This document shows positions 17,399 to 25,176 of a stretch of 64,000 nt of DNA, in pieces; the stretch's first letter is position 1, and every line of letters starts with the position of its first letter. Both the position numbers and the translations under genes were made by a program. The DNA comes from Streptomyces sp. CCM_MD2014 (GTDB taxonomy: Bacteria; Actinomycetota; Actinomycetes; Streptomycetales; Streptomycetaceae). The notes under the pieces are model-generated. The model made no database searches. It was not told the DNA's origin and was given only the letters and a program-made list of their open reading frames with translations. Where the stretch lies: positions 7,874,001 to 7,938,000 of the forward strand of contig NZ_CP009754.1 of the NCBI RefSeq assembly GCF_000772045.1. Direction: 5' to 3'.

Positions 17399-17837
17399 AG
17401 GGCGCCACTCGAACGCGGGTCACGGGACCCGGAGGGGGATACGGACGGGAACGAGTAGGCCGGCTGCGCTGCGCGGTCGTTCCACTGGGCCGGAGACGGC
17501 GCCGACCATCGTGGCAGAAGGGACCGGCGAGTCGTCGCCGCTCCGCGCTCCCGCCCGCGGTCCGGGCGGGCCAACCGTCGCCGTCGGCGCCGGAGTTGGC
17601 GAGCCGAGTGGGTTTGATCACAGCACTCGGCCGCATCGCCGGGCGCCGCGGGGCGGGACCTTCGGCCGTGACCGTGGTCACGGTGAGACGGCCCGACGGC
17701 GGGCGCCGGCGCATGTGAGCGCCCGGGTGGGGCACTCGGGGCACGTTTTCGGCGCTCCGTGAGCCCACGGTGTGCACACCGTGAACGCACACCGCGTGGC
17801 TCGGGCGGCGCCTCGTCGAGGAAGAAGGGTCGTCCTC
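17399..17837. promoter_or_regulatory. Divergent intergenic region with two palindromes
   Basis: Separates the MFS gene from the epimerase-like gene. It holds an interrupted palindrome, CCGTGACC-GT-GGTCACGG (17666-17683), and an exact 18-bp palindrome CACGGTGTGCACACCGTG (17766-17783). The second ends 54 nt before the epimerase start. No coding potential was convincing here. Confidence 0.55.
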
Positions 17838-18875
17838 ATGATGCCGACTGCGGCGTTCAGCCCACGGGGGGAGTCCCGCGCGCCCTGGGGCCGTGTCCTG
17901 GTGACCGGCGGCGCCGGATTCCTCGGCTCCCACCTGTGCACCCGGCTGCTCGACGCGGGCGCCGAGGTCGACTGCCTGGACAACCTCTCCACCGGGCGTG
18001 CGGAGAAGGTGGCCCACCTGGCGGGCCGTCCCGGGTTCCGCTTCCTGGAACGGGACGTCTCCGGACCCGGCTGTGCGGACGCGCTCCCCGGCCCCTACGA
18101 CCTGGTCCTGCACCTGGCCGTCCCCGACTCCCGGGCCGCCCGGCCCGAGCGGCCCGTGGACGTCCTCGAGGCAGGCAGCCTGGGCACGCGTGCCGCGCTG
18201 GCCGTCGCCGGCCGGGACGGTGCCCGGTTCCTGCTCGCCTCCTCTCCGCCGGTGTGCCCCGACGCCCGCGGCGGCGGCGCACCGGACGACGCCGACCCGG
18301 TGGGGCCCCATCGGGCCTGCGCCGACGCCGTCCGGTTCGCCGAGTCCCTGGTCGCCGCCCACGCGGTCGCCCACGGCGCGAACGCCGGGATCGTCCGGCT
18401 GTTCACCGGCTACGGTCCCGGCATGCGGACGGACGGCGGCGGGATGCCGGCCGCCGTTATCGAGCAGGCGCTGGCCGGGCGGCCGGTCACCGTCCCCGGG
18501 GACGGCAGCCGCAGGCACCCCCTGTGCTACGTCGACGACATGGTCGACGGCATTCTGCTGGTCGCGGCCGGACGCTCCGTGCGGCCGGTGGACATCGGCG
18601 GCGACGAGGAGCCCACGGCCGCGGAGATCGCCCGGGTGGTGACCGAGCTGACCGGCTCCGACTCGCCGCCGGTGTTCGTCGAGGACACCGGGGACGGGCG
18701 GGCCGAGCCCCGGCCGGTCACCGGCTTCGCCCGCGAGATCTTCGGCTGGCTGCCGAGCGTGTCCTGGCGGGACGGTCTGGAGCGCACCGTCGCCGCGCTC
18801 CGTGAACGGCCCGATCCGGTGCCCACGGCGGCCGGGGGCCCGGCGGAGGAGCGGACGGGGGAGTGGCGGGCGTAG
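17838..18875 (+). CDS. NAD-dependent epimerase/dehydratase-like protein, catalytic pair apparently lost
   Basis: A 345-residue extended-SDR protein. The Rossmann motif VTGGAGFLGSHL and DCLDNLSTGR place it with UDP-sugar epimerases and UDP-glucuronate decarboxylases. Relatives have a YxxxK pair followed by R(F/V)AE. Here the aligned stretch reads CADAVRFAESL, so Tyr becomes Cys and Lys becomes Val. The usual S/T-x-x-VYG strand reads LLASSPPVCPDA, also without its Tyr. The cofactor site and the substrate-domain motifs GYGPGM and YVDDMVDGILL are intact. It may be a binding protein or a changed enzyme rather than a normal epimerase. The start is ATG 17838 after GAGGAAGAAGGG. Confidence 0.85.
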   Translation: MMPTAAFSPRGESRAPWGRVLVTGGAGFLGSHLCTRLLDAGAEVDCLDNLSTGRAEKVAHLAGRPGFRFLERDVSGPGCADALPGPYDLVLHLAVPDSRAARPERPVDVLEAGSLGTRAALAVAGRDGARFLLASSPPVCPDARGGGAPDDADPVGPHRACADAVRFAESLVAAHAVAHGANAGIVRLFTGYGPGMRTDGGGMPAAVIEQALAGRPVTVPGDGSRRHPLCYVDDMVDGILLVAAGRSVRPVDIGGDEEPTAAEIARVVTELTGSDSPPVFVEDTGDGRAEPRPVTGFAREIFGWLPSVSWRDGLERTVAALRERPDPVPTAAGGPAEERTGEWRA

Positions 18876-18894
18876 GAACGGGTGTTGCCGTCAC

Positions 18895-18948
18895 CCGGCA
18901 TGTGCGAGGGGCCCGTCGCCACGGCGACGGGCCCCTCGCACATGCCGG
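18895..18948. terminator. Strong bidirectional terminator, perfect 26-bp stem
   Basis: Arms 18895-18920 and 18923-18948 are exact reverse complements with only AC between them. It lies between the convergent epimerase-like and hemerythrin genes, 19 and 10 nt from their stops. Such a hairpin would stop transcription from both sides. Confidence 0.9.
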
Positions 18949-18958
18949 CGGTGGCCGC

Positions 18959-19522
18959 TCAGCCGGACTTGCCCCGACCCGACAGGGCGTCCCGCACCCG
19001 GTCGACCATGCCCGCACCGGGGGCGAGCAGCTTGTTCATCGGGGGCTTGTCCGGGGTGGCCGGGTGCGGCCGGGTCGGGGCCGTCTTCTTCGCCTGCCGG
19101 ACCTTCTCGCCCAACTGGTCCAGGGCGTCCGCGGGGCACGCCTCGCGCAGCCTCGGGAACAGGTTGCCCTCCTCGTCGGCGACGTGTGCGCGGATCTCGC
19201 TCATCAGCTTGCCGATCAACCGGTCGAACTCGGCGTCGTCCGCCGCGCAGCCCTCCAGGTCCTTCATGATCTGCTCGGCCTCGGCGTGGTCCTCGAGTTC
19301 CTTGTCCGCGAGGGCGCCGCCGTTCGCCACGTGCTCCCGAACGGCCGGGTAGAGGTACGCCTCCTCCGCCACCGAGTGCCGGACCAGCTCGATCGTGGCC
19401 TGATCGGCGTACAGCTTGCGGTCCTTGTGACCGGACGGCAGTGCCTCGATCTTGCCGAAGAGCTCCTCGACCTCGCGGTGATCGGTCGTCAGCTCGTCGA
19501 TGACGTTTCCTCCGTGTCCCAT
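18959..19522 (-). CDS. Hemerythrin domain protein
   Basis: A 187-residue protein with an N-terminal hemerythrin four-helix bundle that should hold a non-haem di-iron site. The expected ligands are visible in order: ELTTDHREVEELF, LVRHSVAEEAYLYP, LEDHAEAEQIM and IRAHVADEEGNLFP. Family roles include oxygen or nitric oxide sensing, iron repair and redox stress protection. The tail (about 140-187) is Lys/Pro-rich. ATG 19522 (MGHGGNVIDEL) has CTGGAGG upstream. It stands just before the terminator and about 100 nt downstream of the DoxX gene on the same strand, so a stress-related pair is possible. Confidence 0.9.
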   Translation of the reverse strand: MGHGGNVIDELTTDHREVEELFGKIEALPSGHKDRKLYADQATIELVRHSVAEEAYLYPAVREHVANGGALADKELEDHAEAEQIMKDLEGCAADDAEFDRLIGKLMSEIRAHVADEEGNLFPRLREACPADALDQLGEKVRQAKKTAPTRPHPATPDKPPMNKLLAPGAGMVDRVRDALSGRGKSG

Positions 19523-19619
19523 GTTCCACCTCCAGAGGGTCGTGGCGGTCGCGGGACCGAACCGCCACGGAAGCATCGGGACGACCGGGTCCCCTCTCGC
19601 GCGGCGGGCTAACGCCCGT

Positions 19620-20153
19620 TCAGGCGCCCAGCCTGGCGCGGACGCCGCCCGCGCGGGCGGCGGGGCCGGCCGTGGCGCGGACCGAACGGTGCACCAAGCG
19701 GGCGTCGTGTCGCAGGTCCCGGGCGGCGTGCCGGCCGCGCCACAGCAGCGAGGGCGCGCCGCCCGTGTCGTCGGCGGCGATCAGCAGCCCGCCCATCATG
19801 GACAGGTTCTTCAGGAAGTGGATGCGCTGCTGTGCGCGGTCGGAGGGGTCCTCCGCGTTCCAGTAGCGGTGCGCCGCCAGCGTGGTGGGAACCAGCGTCA
19901 CCGCGAGGGCCAGCGCGGCCAGCCGCGGACAGCGGCCGAGTCCGAGCATGAGGCCGCCCACCACGTGAACGGCGCCGTTGAGCCGTACGAGTTGCTCGGT
20001 GCCGTCCGGCAGCACCGGTACGCGGTCGGCCACCGGCCGTACGATCGGCTCGGCCGCCGGGGCCACGTCCTGCGGCCTGCGCAACGACTGCAGGCCGCCC
20101 GCGACGAACATCGAGGCGAGCATCGGCCGGCCGGCCAGACGCAGAAGACTCAT
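19620..20153 (-). CDS. DoxX family membrane protein
   Basis: A 177-residue membrane protein with about four hydrophobic segments. The start MSLLRLAGRPMLASMFVAGGLQSLRRP is the typical actinobacterial DoxX opening. The central part has RLNGAVHVVGGLMLGLGR and HFLKNLSMMGGLLIAADD. DoxX proteins are linked to membrane redox and thiol stress control, with SodA and SseA in mycobacteria. The C-terminal 45 residues are basic and cytosolic. It lies upstream of the hemerythrin gene on the same strand. Confidence 0.87.
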   Translation of the reverse strand: MSLLRLAGRPMLASMFVAGGLQSLRRPQDVAPAAEPIVRPVADRVPVLPDGTEQLVRLNGAVHVVGGLMLGLGRCPRLAALALAVTLVPTTLAAHRYWNAEDPSDRAQQRIHFLKNLSMMGGLLIAADDTGGAPSLLWRGRHAARDLRHDARLVHRSVRATAGPAARAGGVRARLGA

Positions 20154-20315
20154 GACGCTGTCTCGCTCTCTTCTGAGGGGCTGTCAGTGTCGACAGGGGC
20201 ATCAGCGGGGTGTGGCCCCACTGGGATCATCAGGTGCTCCCGGCGGTCGGCGCCATTCGGCGTCCGGTGCGGCACCGGTGTCCGCGGGCACCGCGCCGGA
20301 CGGGGAACACGCAGG

Positions 20316-20807
20316 TCACAGACTGGTGAGAATCTGGGGCGCCAAGTGCTTGATCATGGTGTTGGTCCAGCGCATCTGGCGCAGTGTCCGCGGGTGGCAG
20401 GAGGAGGCGAGTGCCAGCAGCCCGCTGTCCTTCGACGCCTGGGCGGCCTGGGCCAGCATCTCCCAGTGCAGTGAGTTCTCCGCCGCGGCGACGTGCAGCT
20501 CCCGCAGGTCGCGCAGGAGCAGCAGGCCGGGTTCCGGCCGGTGGACGACCGCCTCGGACGCCTTCTCGCGCAGCGTCGCGAGGACGCCGTCCGAGGAGGG
20601 GTCCGGCGGGTCGCCCAGCTTCACGCCGTGCTCGGCGCCGGCCTCGGCGAGTCGCCGCACGTGCTCGCGGGACCAGAGGGCGAGGTCGGTGGCGACGTGG
20701 TGGACCTCGTGCTCGGTGCGGTGCCGCTCGGCGACGGTCACCAGGTGGTGTGCCAGGTGCCGTTCGCCGCGGTGCAGTGTGCGCAGGGTCAGGGTGATGC
20801 CGTTCAC
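20316..20807 (-). CDS. Ferritin-like four-helix protein coupled to the molybdopterin oxidoreductase gene
   Basis: A 163-residue helical protein that starts with GTG 20807 inside the stop of the oxidoreductase gene (GTGA overlap), so the two are translationally coupled. It looks like a four-helix bundle rich in His and Glu: LHRGERHLAHHLVTVAERHRTEHEVHHVATDLALWSREHV, then LLLLRDLRELHVAAAENSLHWEMLAQAAQ. That resembles ferritin- or hemerythrin-like proteins, but I cannot place metal ligands securely. The coupling suggests it is a partner of the molybdoenzyme, perhaps an electron-transfer or assembly protein. That role is inference only. Confidence 0.75.
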   Translation of the reverse strand: MNGITLTLRTLHRGERHLAHHLVTVAERHRTEHEVHHVATDLALWSREHVRRLAEAGAEHGVKLGDPPDPSSDGVLATLREKASEAVVHRPEPGLLLLRDLRELHVAAAENSLHWEMLAQAAQASKDSGLLALASSCHPRTLRQMRWTNTMIKHLAPQILTSL

Positions 20808-23296
20808 CGGGCGCCTTCCTCGTGGCCGTGCGGGAACTGGGTGGGTTCCTGCCGCATGGTGTGCGCCGCCGGTCCGCCCGAGGTGGGCGGGACGACGCCC
20901 GCGGCGGCCGGGGCCGACGCGGTGGTGGTCGGTGCGGGCGAGGGCCGGCCGTCCCCGCGTTCCAGGAGGGTGAGCGCGGCCGCGGCCGTCTTGAACAGCG
21001 GCTGCTTGGAGACGGGGTCCCAGTCGGTGACGGTCGTCTCGTTCGCGGCCCGCCCGGGAGTGTCCGGGCCGGGGCCCGACCCGCCCCCGGTGTCCCAGTA
21101 GCCGTAGTGGAACGGCACGAACAGCAGTCCCGCGCGGATGCCGGTCACCCGCAGCCGGCCGCGCAGGGCGCCGCGCCTGCTGCCGACCTCCACCAGATCG
21201 CCCTCGCCGAGGCCGAGCCGTTCCGCGTCGCCGGTGGAGATCTCCACCCACACGTCGGGAGCGGCGTCGTTGAGCTGGGGGGCGCGTCCGGTCTTGGTAC
21301 GGGTGTGGAAGTGGTAGATCGTCCGGCCCGTCGTGAGCTGGAACGGGTACTGCTCGTCCGGCTCCTCGTGCGGCGGCCGGTAGGCGGCCGCCTTCAGCAT
21401 CGCCCTGCCGTCCGGGTTCAGCGAGCGGTACTCCACGGCCTCCTGCGACGCGCCGGTCTCCAGGTCCTTGCCGTAGCTCTCGCACACGTCGGGGTGGGCC
21501 CAGGAGATGCCGTCCGTGTAGAGGCGCGCGGTGCCCCGCGGGTTCCGCTCGTCGCAGGGCCACTGGATGCCGCTGGTGTCGCGCAGCAGGGCGTAGGACA
21601 GGCCCGTGTAGTCGCAGGGGCGGCCCGCGCTGCACCGCTTCCACGCCTCGAACGCCGACTCGGGGCCGTCCCAGGTGATCAGCGGACCGCCGTCCTTGTC
21701 CCGGAAGTCCATGCGCCGCGCGTAGTCCAGGAAGATGTCCAGGTCGGGCCTGGCCTCGCCGGGCGGTTCCACGGCCTTCTCGGAGAGGTGCACGGTGCGG
21801 TCGGCGTTGGTGAGCGCGCCGGTCTTCTCGCCCCACGTGGCGGCGGGCAGCACCACGTCGGCCAGTTGTGCCGTCTCCGTCAGGTAGAGGTCCTGGACGA
21901 CCGTGAACAGCCGGTCCTGCGACAGGATCGAGCGCATGCGGGACAGCTCGGGCATCGAGACGGCGGGATTGGTGCCGCTGATCCACAGCATCCGCAGCGA
22001 GCCCTGCTCGGCGTAGCGGAAGATCTGCATGGCGTGGGTCGGCGGCGCGAAGTGCGGGACGGTCTCGGGCTCGACGTTCCACACCCGTGCGAGGTCGGCG
22101 ACATGGGCGTCGTTCTGCCAGTTGCGAAAGCCCGGCAGATCGCCGTTGGCGCCGCACTCGCGGGTGTTCTGGGCGGTGGGCTGGCCGTTCATCTGGAGCA
22201 GTCCGGCACCCGGGCGGCCCAGCATGCCGCGGATCAGGTGCAGGTTGTTGACCTGGACGGCGGCGGCGGTGGCCTGGTGGGACTGGTAGACGCCCTGGAG
22301 GACGGTGGAGACCAGCTGGTCGGTGGTGCCGACGAGTTCGGCCGCCTCCTCGATCCGGGCGGCCGGGACGTCACAGATCTCCGCGGCCCACCGGGGTGTG
22401 CAGTCGGCGACGCGGGCGGCCAGTTCGTCGAAGCCGACGGTGTGCGCGGCGATGAAGTCGCGGTCGATCCACCCGTGCCGGATCGTCTCGTGCAGCAGCG
22501 CGTTCAGGAGGGCGACGTTGGTGCCGCTGCGCGGCGCGAGGTGGACGGCGGCGCGTTCGGCGACGCGGGTGGGGCGCGGGTCCACGCACAGCAGGCGCGG
22601 CGGGTCGGCCCCCTCGAAGCGGTCGAGGAGCCGCATCCACTGCACGGGCTGGGTCTCGGCGATGTTGTGGCCGAACAGCGCGATCACGTCGGCGTGGTCG
22701 AAGTCGTCGTAGCTGCCGGGCTGCCCGTCGCAGCCGAAGGTCTCCTTGAGAGCCTCCGCGGCCGTCGAGGTGCACAGCCGGGTGTTGCCGTCGAGGTGGT
22801 TGGTGCCGATGCCGGCCCGGGCCAGGACCGTCAGCGTGTAGTACTCCTCCAGGAACAGCTGACCGGTGGTGTAGAAGCCGATCGAGCCCGGCCCGCGCTC
22901 CTCCAGCAGTGCGCGCGAGCGGGCGGCCACCAGGTCCATCGCCGTGTCCCAGTCCGTCTCCACCAGCTGTCCGTTCCGGCGCACCAGCGGCCGGGTCAGC
23001 CGGTCCCGGGAGGCGTTCGCCTGCCAGCCGAACAGGTCCTTCGGGCCGAGCCGCCCCCGGTTGACCCGGTCCACGTCCCGGCCCCGCACTCCGACCATCC
23101 GGCCGTCGGCCACCGCGATGTCCATGGCGTCGCCGTCCGAGTGCAGGATCGACGCGGCCTGCACCCATCGCTGCACCGCCCCGGGCTCCACCCCGTCCGC
23201 GAGGAACGTGTCCACCCGGGCCGGCCACGTCTCGTGCCGTCCGTAGGGCACCCTGGGACCCCACGGGTGCGCGATCCGGTCCGCCGCATCCTCCAT
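20804..23296 (-). CDS. Molybdopterin oxidoreductase (nitrate reductase/formate dehydrogenase-like) lacking the N-terminal Fe-S cysteines
   Basis: An 830-residue cytosolic MopB-family enzyme with no Tat signal. It follows the assimilatory nitrate reductase/formate dehydrogenase plan: VNRGRLGPKDLFGW at 78-91, TRLCTSTAAEALKETFG with Cys175 as likely Mo ligand, QMNGQPTAQNTRECG, WISGTNPAVSMPEL, LPAATWGEKTGALTNADRTVHLSEKAV, and a molybdopterin-dinucleotide-binding end TTGRTIYHFHTRTKTGR. Relatives carry a Cys-rich 4Fe-4S motif near residue 50. Here that stretch is AASILHSDGDAMDIAV and no Cys occurs before residue 175. The enzyme thus appears to lack the cluster. It is coupled to the ferritin-like gene and divergent from the GNAT gene. 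The substrate is unknown. Confidence 0.88.
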   Translation of the reverse strand: MEDAADRIAHPWGPRVPYGRHETWPARVDTFLADGVEPGAVQRWVQAASILHSDGDAMDIAVADGRMVGVRGRDVDRVNRGRLGPKDLFGWQANASRDRLTRPLVRRNGQLVETDWDTAMDLVAARSRALLEERGPGSIGFYTTGQLFLEEYYTLTVLARAGIGTNHLDGNTRLCTSTAAEALKETFGCDGQPGSYDDFDHADVIALFGHNIAETQPVQWMRLLDRFEGADPPRLLCVDPRPTRVAERAAVHLAPRSGTNVALLNALLHETIRHGWIDRDFIAAHTVGFDELAARVADCTPRWAAEICDVPAARIEEAAELVGTTDQLVSTVLQGVYQSHQATAAAVQVNNLHLIRGMLGRPGAGLLQMNGQPTAQNTRECGANGDLPGFRNWQNDAHVADLARVWNVEPETVPHFAPPTHAMQIFRYAEQGSLRMLWISGTNPAVSMPELSRMRSILSQDRLFTVVQDLYLTETAQLADVVLPAATWGEKTGALTNADRTVHLSEKAVEPPGEARPDLDIFLDYARRMDFRDKDGGPLITWDGPESAFEAWKRCSAGRPCDYTGLSYALLRDTSGIQWPCDERNPRGTARLYTDGISWAHPDVCESYGKDLETGASQEAVEYRSLNPDGRAMLKAAAYRPPHEEPDEQYPFQLTTGRTIYHFHTRTKTGRAPQLNDAAPDVWVEISTGDAERLGLGEGDLVEVGSRRGALRGRLRVTGIRAGLLFVPFHYGYWDTGGGSGPGPDTPGRAANETTVTDWDPVSKQPLFKTAAAALTLLERGDGRPSPAPTTTASAPAAAGVVPPTSGGPAAHTMRQEPTQFPHGHEEGAR

Positions 23297-23392
23297 CGCC
23301 GGCCTCCCGCCAACTTCCGTCCGCGTTCCGTCGTTGCGTCACAGTGCGCGGCGGCGGGTACCCGGGGACGGCCGACCGAAGCGAACCACTTG

Positions 23393-23406
23393 TGGGAGCG
23401 CTCCCA
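23393..23406. promoter_or_regulatory. CebR-type LacI-family operator
   Basis: TGGGAGCGCTCCCA is an exact 14-bp palindrome identical to the known CebR box of Streptomyces cellulose/cellobiose genes. It lies 18 nt before the GNAT start and directly upstream of a CAGGAT -10-like element at 23413-23418, a position where a bound repressor would block RNA polymerase. Confidence 0.8.
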
Positions 23407-23424
23407 AGCGGGCAGGATGCTGCG

Positions 23425-24069
23425 GTGACAGCGACTGCCTCCGTACGCCCCTACCGCGCCGCCGACGCCCCGGCCCTCGACGACATCTGCATCCGGACCG
23501 CGCACAACGGCCGGGACAGCCGGCCCGTGTACGCCGACCCCTCGGTGCTCCCCGCCATCTTCGCCGCCCCCTACGTCCACCTCGACCCGGACCTGGCCTT
23601 CGTGCTGGACGACGGGGAGGGCCGCGCCGTCGGCTACATCCTCGGCACGGCGGACACCGCGCGCTTCGCCGAGGAGTTCCGGACCAAGTGGCTGCCGCGC
23701 GTGGCGGACCGCTACCCGGCGCCGCAGGGCCCGCCCGAAACCCGCACCCCGGACGAGGTCATGGCCGGACTGCTGCACGACCCCGAACGCATGATCGTCC
23801 CCGAGCTGGCCGCGTACCCGGCCCACCTGCACATCGACCTGCTCCCCGACTGGCAGGGGCAGGGCCACGGCCGGACCCTGATGCGGACGCTCTGGCGCGC
23901 CCTGCGCGAGCGCGGCGTCCCCGCCGTCCACCTCGTCATGGCCACGGCCAACACACCGGCCAGGGCCTTCTACGACCGGCTGGGCTTCCACGAGATCGCC
24001 GCGGCCGGGCTCGACCCGGCGGACGTCACCTGCCTGGGGCGTACGACGCAGGACGCGGCACGGACCTGA
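23425..24069 (+). CDS. GNAT-family N-acetyltransferase
   Basis: A 214-residue acetyl-CoA-dependent acyltransferase, with VRPYRAADAPALDDICIRT at the N-terminus. The acetyl-CoA pyrophosphate loop is DWQGQGHGRTLM, and ANTPARAFYDRLGFHEIA is the conserved late helix and strand. FVLDDGEGRAVGYILG forms the central strands. Its size and the RTAHNGRD start recall the O-GlcNAcase-associated acetyltransferases. GTG 23425 lies 6 nt after CAGGAT, so the transcript may be leaderless. The CebR-type box upstream suggests control by a LacI-family sugar sensor. The substrate is unknown. Confidence 0.87.
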   Translation: MTATASVRPYRAADAPALDDICIRTAHNGRDSRPVYADPSVLPAIFAAPYVHLDPDLAFVLDDGEGRAVGYILGTADTARFAEEFRTKWLPRVADRYPAPQGPPETRTPDEVMAGLLHDPERMIVPELAAYPAHLHIDLLPDWQGQGHGRTLMRTLWRALRERGVPAVHLVMATANTPARAFYDRLGFHEIAAAGLDPADVTCLGRTTQDAART

Positions 24070-24089
24070 CGGCCGGCGGCGGGGCGGCG

Positions 24090-24108
24090 CGCGCCCGCAG
24101 CGGGCGCG
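24090..24108. terminator. Short GC-rich stem-loop between convergent genes
   Basis: Arms 24090-24098 and 24100-24108 are exact complements (CGCGCCCGC / GCGGGCGCG) with one base between; in RNA about 8 bp would pair around a 3-nt loop. It separates the GNAT gene from the phosphoesterase operon. Confidence 0.55.
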
Positions 24109-24127
24109 GACGGGCGGGCTCCTGCGC

Positions 24128-24856
24128 TCAGGACGCGCCCAGCCGGTAGACGTTGAAGGCCCGGCGGATGACCGGCTGCGCCACGTTGCGCACCCTGACC
24201 CCGCCCGCCGTCATCCCGTGCTCCGCACCCAGGTGGGCGTGACCGTGGACGGCCAGGTCGGCGCCGGCGGTGTCGATGGCCTCCGCCAGGAGGTAGCTGC
24301 CGAGGAACGGATGGATCTCCGGCGGCTCCCCGGCGAGCGTGTCGGCGACGGGGGAGAAATGGGTCAGGGCCACCCGCGCCGCACAGTCCTCCTCGTCCAG
24401 TTCCTTCAGGGCGGCGTGCAGGCTGTCCGCCGAGCGGCGGGTGGTGCGCACGAACTCCTTCATCACCGGCTCGCCGAACTCGCCCGCGCTGCGCCCCACG
24501 AACCCGCCGCCGAACCCCTTGGCGCCCGCGATCCCCACCCGGCCCCCGGCACAGTCCACGACGGTGTGCTCGCCCTCCAGCACCGTCACACCGGCCTCCC
24601 GGAGGATGGCGGTGACCTTCCCGGGCTGCTCGTCGTGGTGGTCGTGGTTGCCGAGGACGGCCACCACCGGCACCGGCAGGTCGCGTACCTCCCGGGCGAC
24701 CACCCGTGCCTCCTCAGGCGTGCCGTGCCGGGTGAGGTCCCCGGCGAGGAGCAGCACGTCGGCACAGTCGGGCAGGGTCTCGAACGCGGGCCGCAGCAGC
24801 CCCTGACTGTCGGGCCCCATGTGGATGTCCCCGACGGCGGCGACGCGGATCATCAC
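24128..24856 (-). CDS. Calcineurin-like metallophosphoesterase (third gene of a coupled operon)
   Basis: A 242-residue phosphoesterase with all five metal-site motifs: AVGDIHMG, LLAGDLTRHG, LGNHDHHD, ALTHFSPV and AVHGHAHLG. It is a compact single-domain cytosolic enzyme, probably a phosphodiesterase or nucleotidase. The start overlaps the stop of the BON gene (GTGATG at 24851-24856; either codon may be used). It is the last of three genes joined by 4-nt overlaps, after a nucleotidyltransferase and a BON-domain protein. That pairing suggests a linked make-and-break of a phosphate bond, but this is inference. Confidence 0.88.
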   Translation of the reverse strand: MMIRVAAVGDIHMGPDSQGLLRPAFETLPDCADVLLLAGDLTRHGTPEEARVVAREVRDLPVPVVAVLGNHDHHDEQPGKVTAILREAGVTVLEGEHTVVDCAGGRVGIAGAKGFGGGFVGRSAGEFGEPVMKEFVRTTRRSADSLHAALKELDEEDCAARVALTHFSPVADTLAGEPPEIHPFLGSYLLAEAIDTAGADLAVHGHAHLGAEHGMTAGGVRVRNVAQPVIRRAFNVYRLGAS

Positions 24857-25176
24857 AGCTCCTCGGCATGGTCGGGGCTGGTGGTCTCCGCCACTACGAC
24901 GTCCGTGTGCACGGTCAGCCCGGCCAGTTCCTCACGGGCCACGCGCAGTACGGTCTCCCGGCACCGCGCCGAGGGCACCGTGCCCGTGACCGCGACCGCC
25001 CCGGCCCGGATCTCGGCCCGCACGCCGAGTTCACCGAGCTCCTCCGCGGCGAGCCGCTCCTGCAGGTGGGCCACCCGGTACTCCACGTTCTCGGGGGACT
25101 GGGGGCTTCCGGCGCTCCCTCCCGCGGCCGGGGGGCCGCCGGCCGCGGGGCCCTGGTGTCCGACAGGGTCGCTCAT
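24853..25176 (-). CDS. BON-domain protein
   Basis: A 107-residue protein. The first 27 residues are Gly/Pro/Ala-rich and likely disordered. The rest forms one BON domain: VEYRVAHLQERLAAEELGELGVRAEIRAGAVAVTGTVPSARCRETVLRVAREELAGLTVHTDVVV. BON domains often bind phospholipid or mediate contact between proteins. There is no signal peptide, so it is probably cytosolic or a membrane-surface adaptor. ATG 25176 overlaps the nucleotidyltransferase stop by 4 nt and its stop overlaps the next start, so it should be made together with both enzymes. Confidence 0.88.
   Translation of the reverse strand: MSDPVGHQGPAAGGPPAAGGSAGSPQSPENVEYRVAHLQERLAAEELGELGVRAEIRAGAVAVTGTVPSARCRETVLRVAREELAGLTVHTDVVVAETTSPDHAEEL

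Noticed and set aside
15276-18518. Long minus-strand frame across the MFS and epimerase-like genes
   Set aside because: No coding pattern or motif; it runs through intergenic palindromes and antisense to two real genes.
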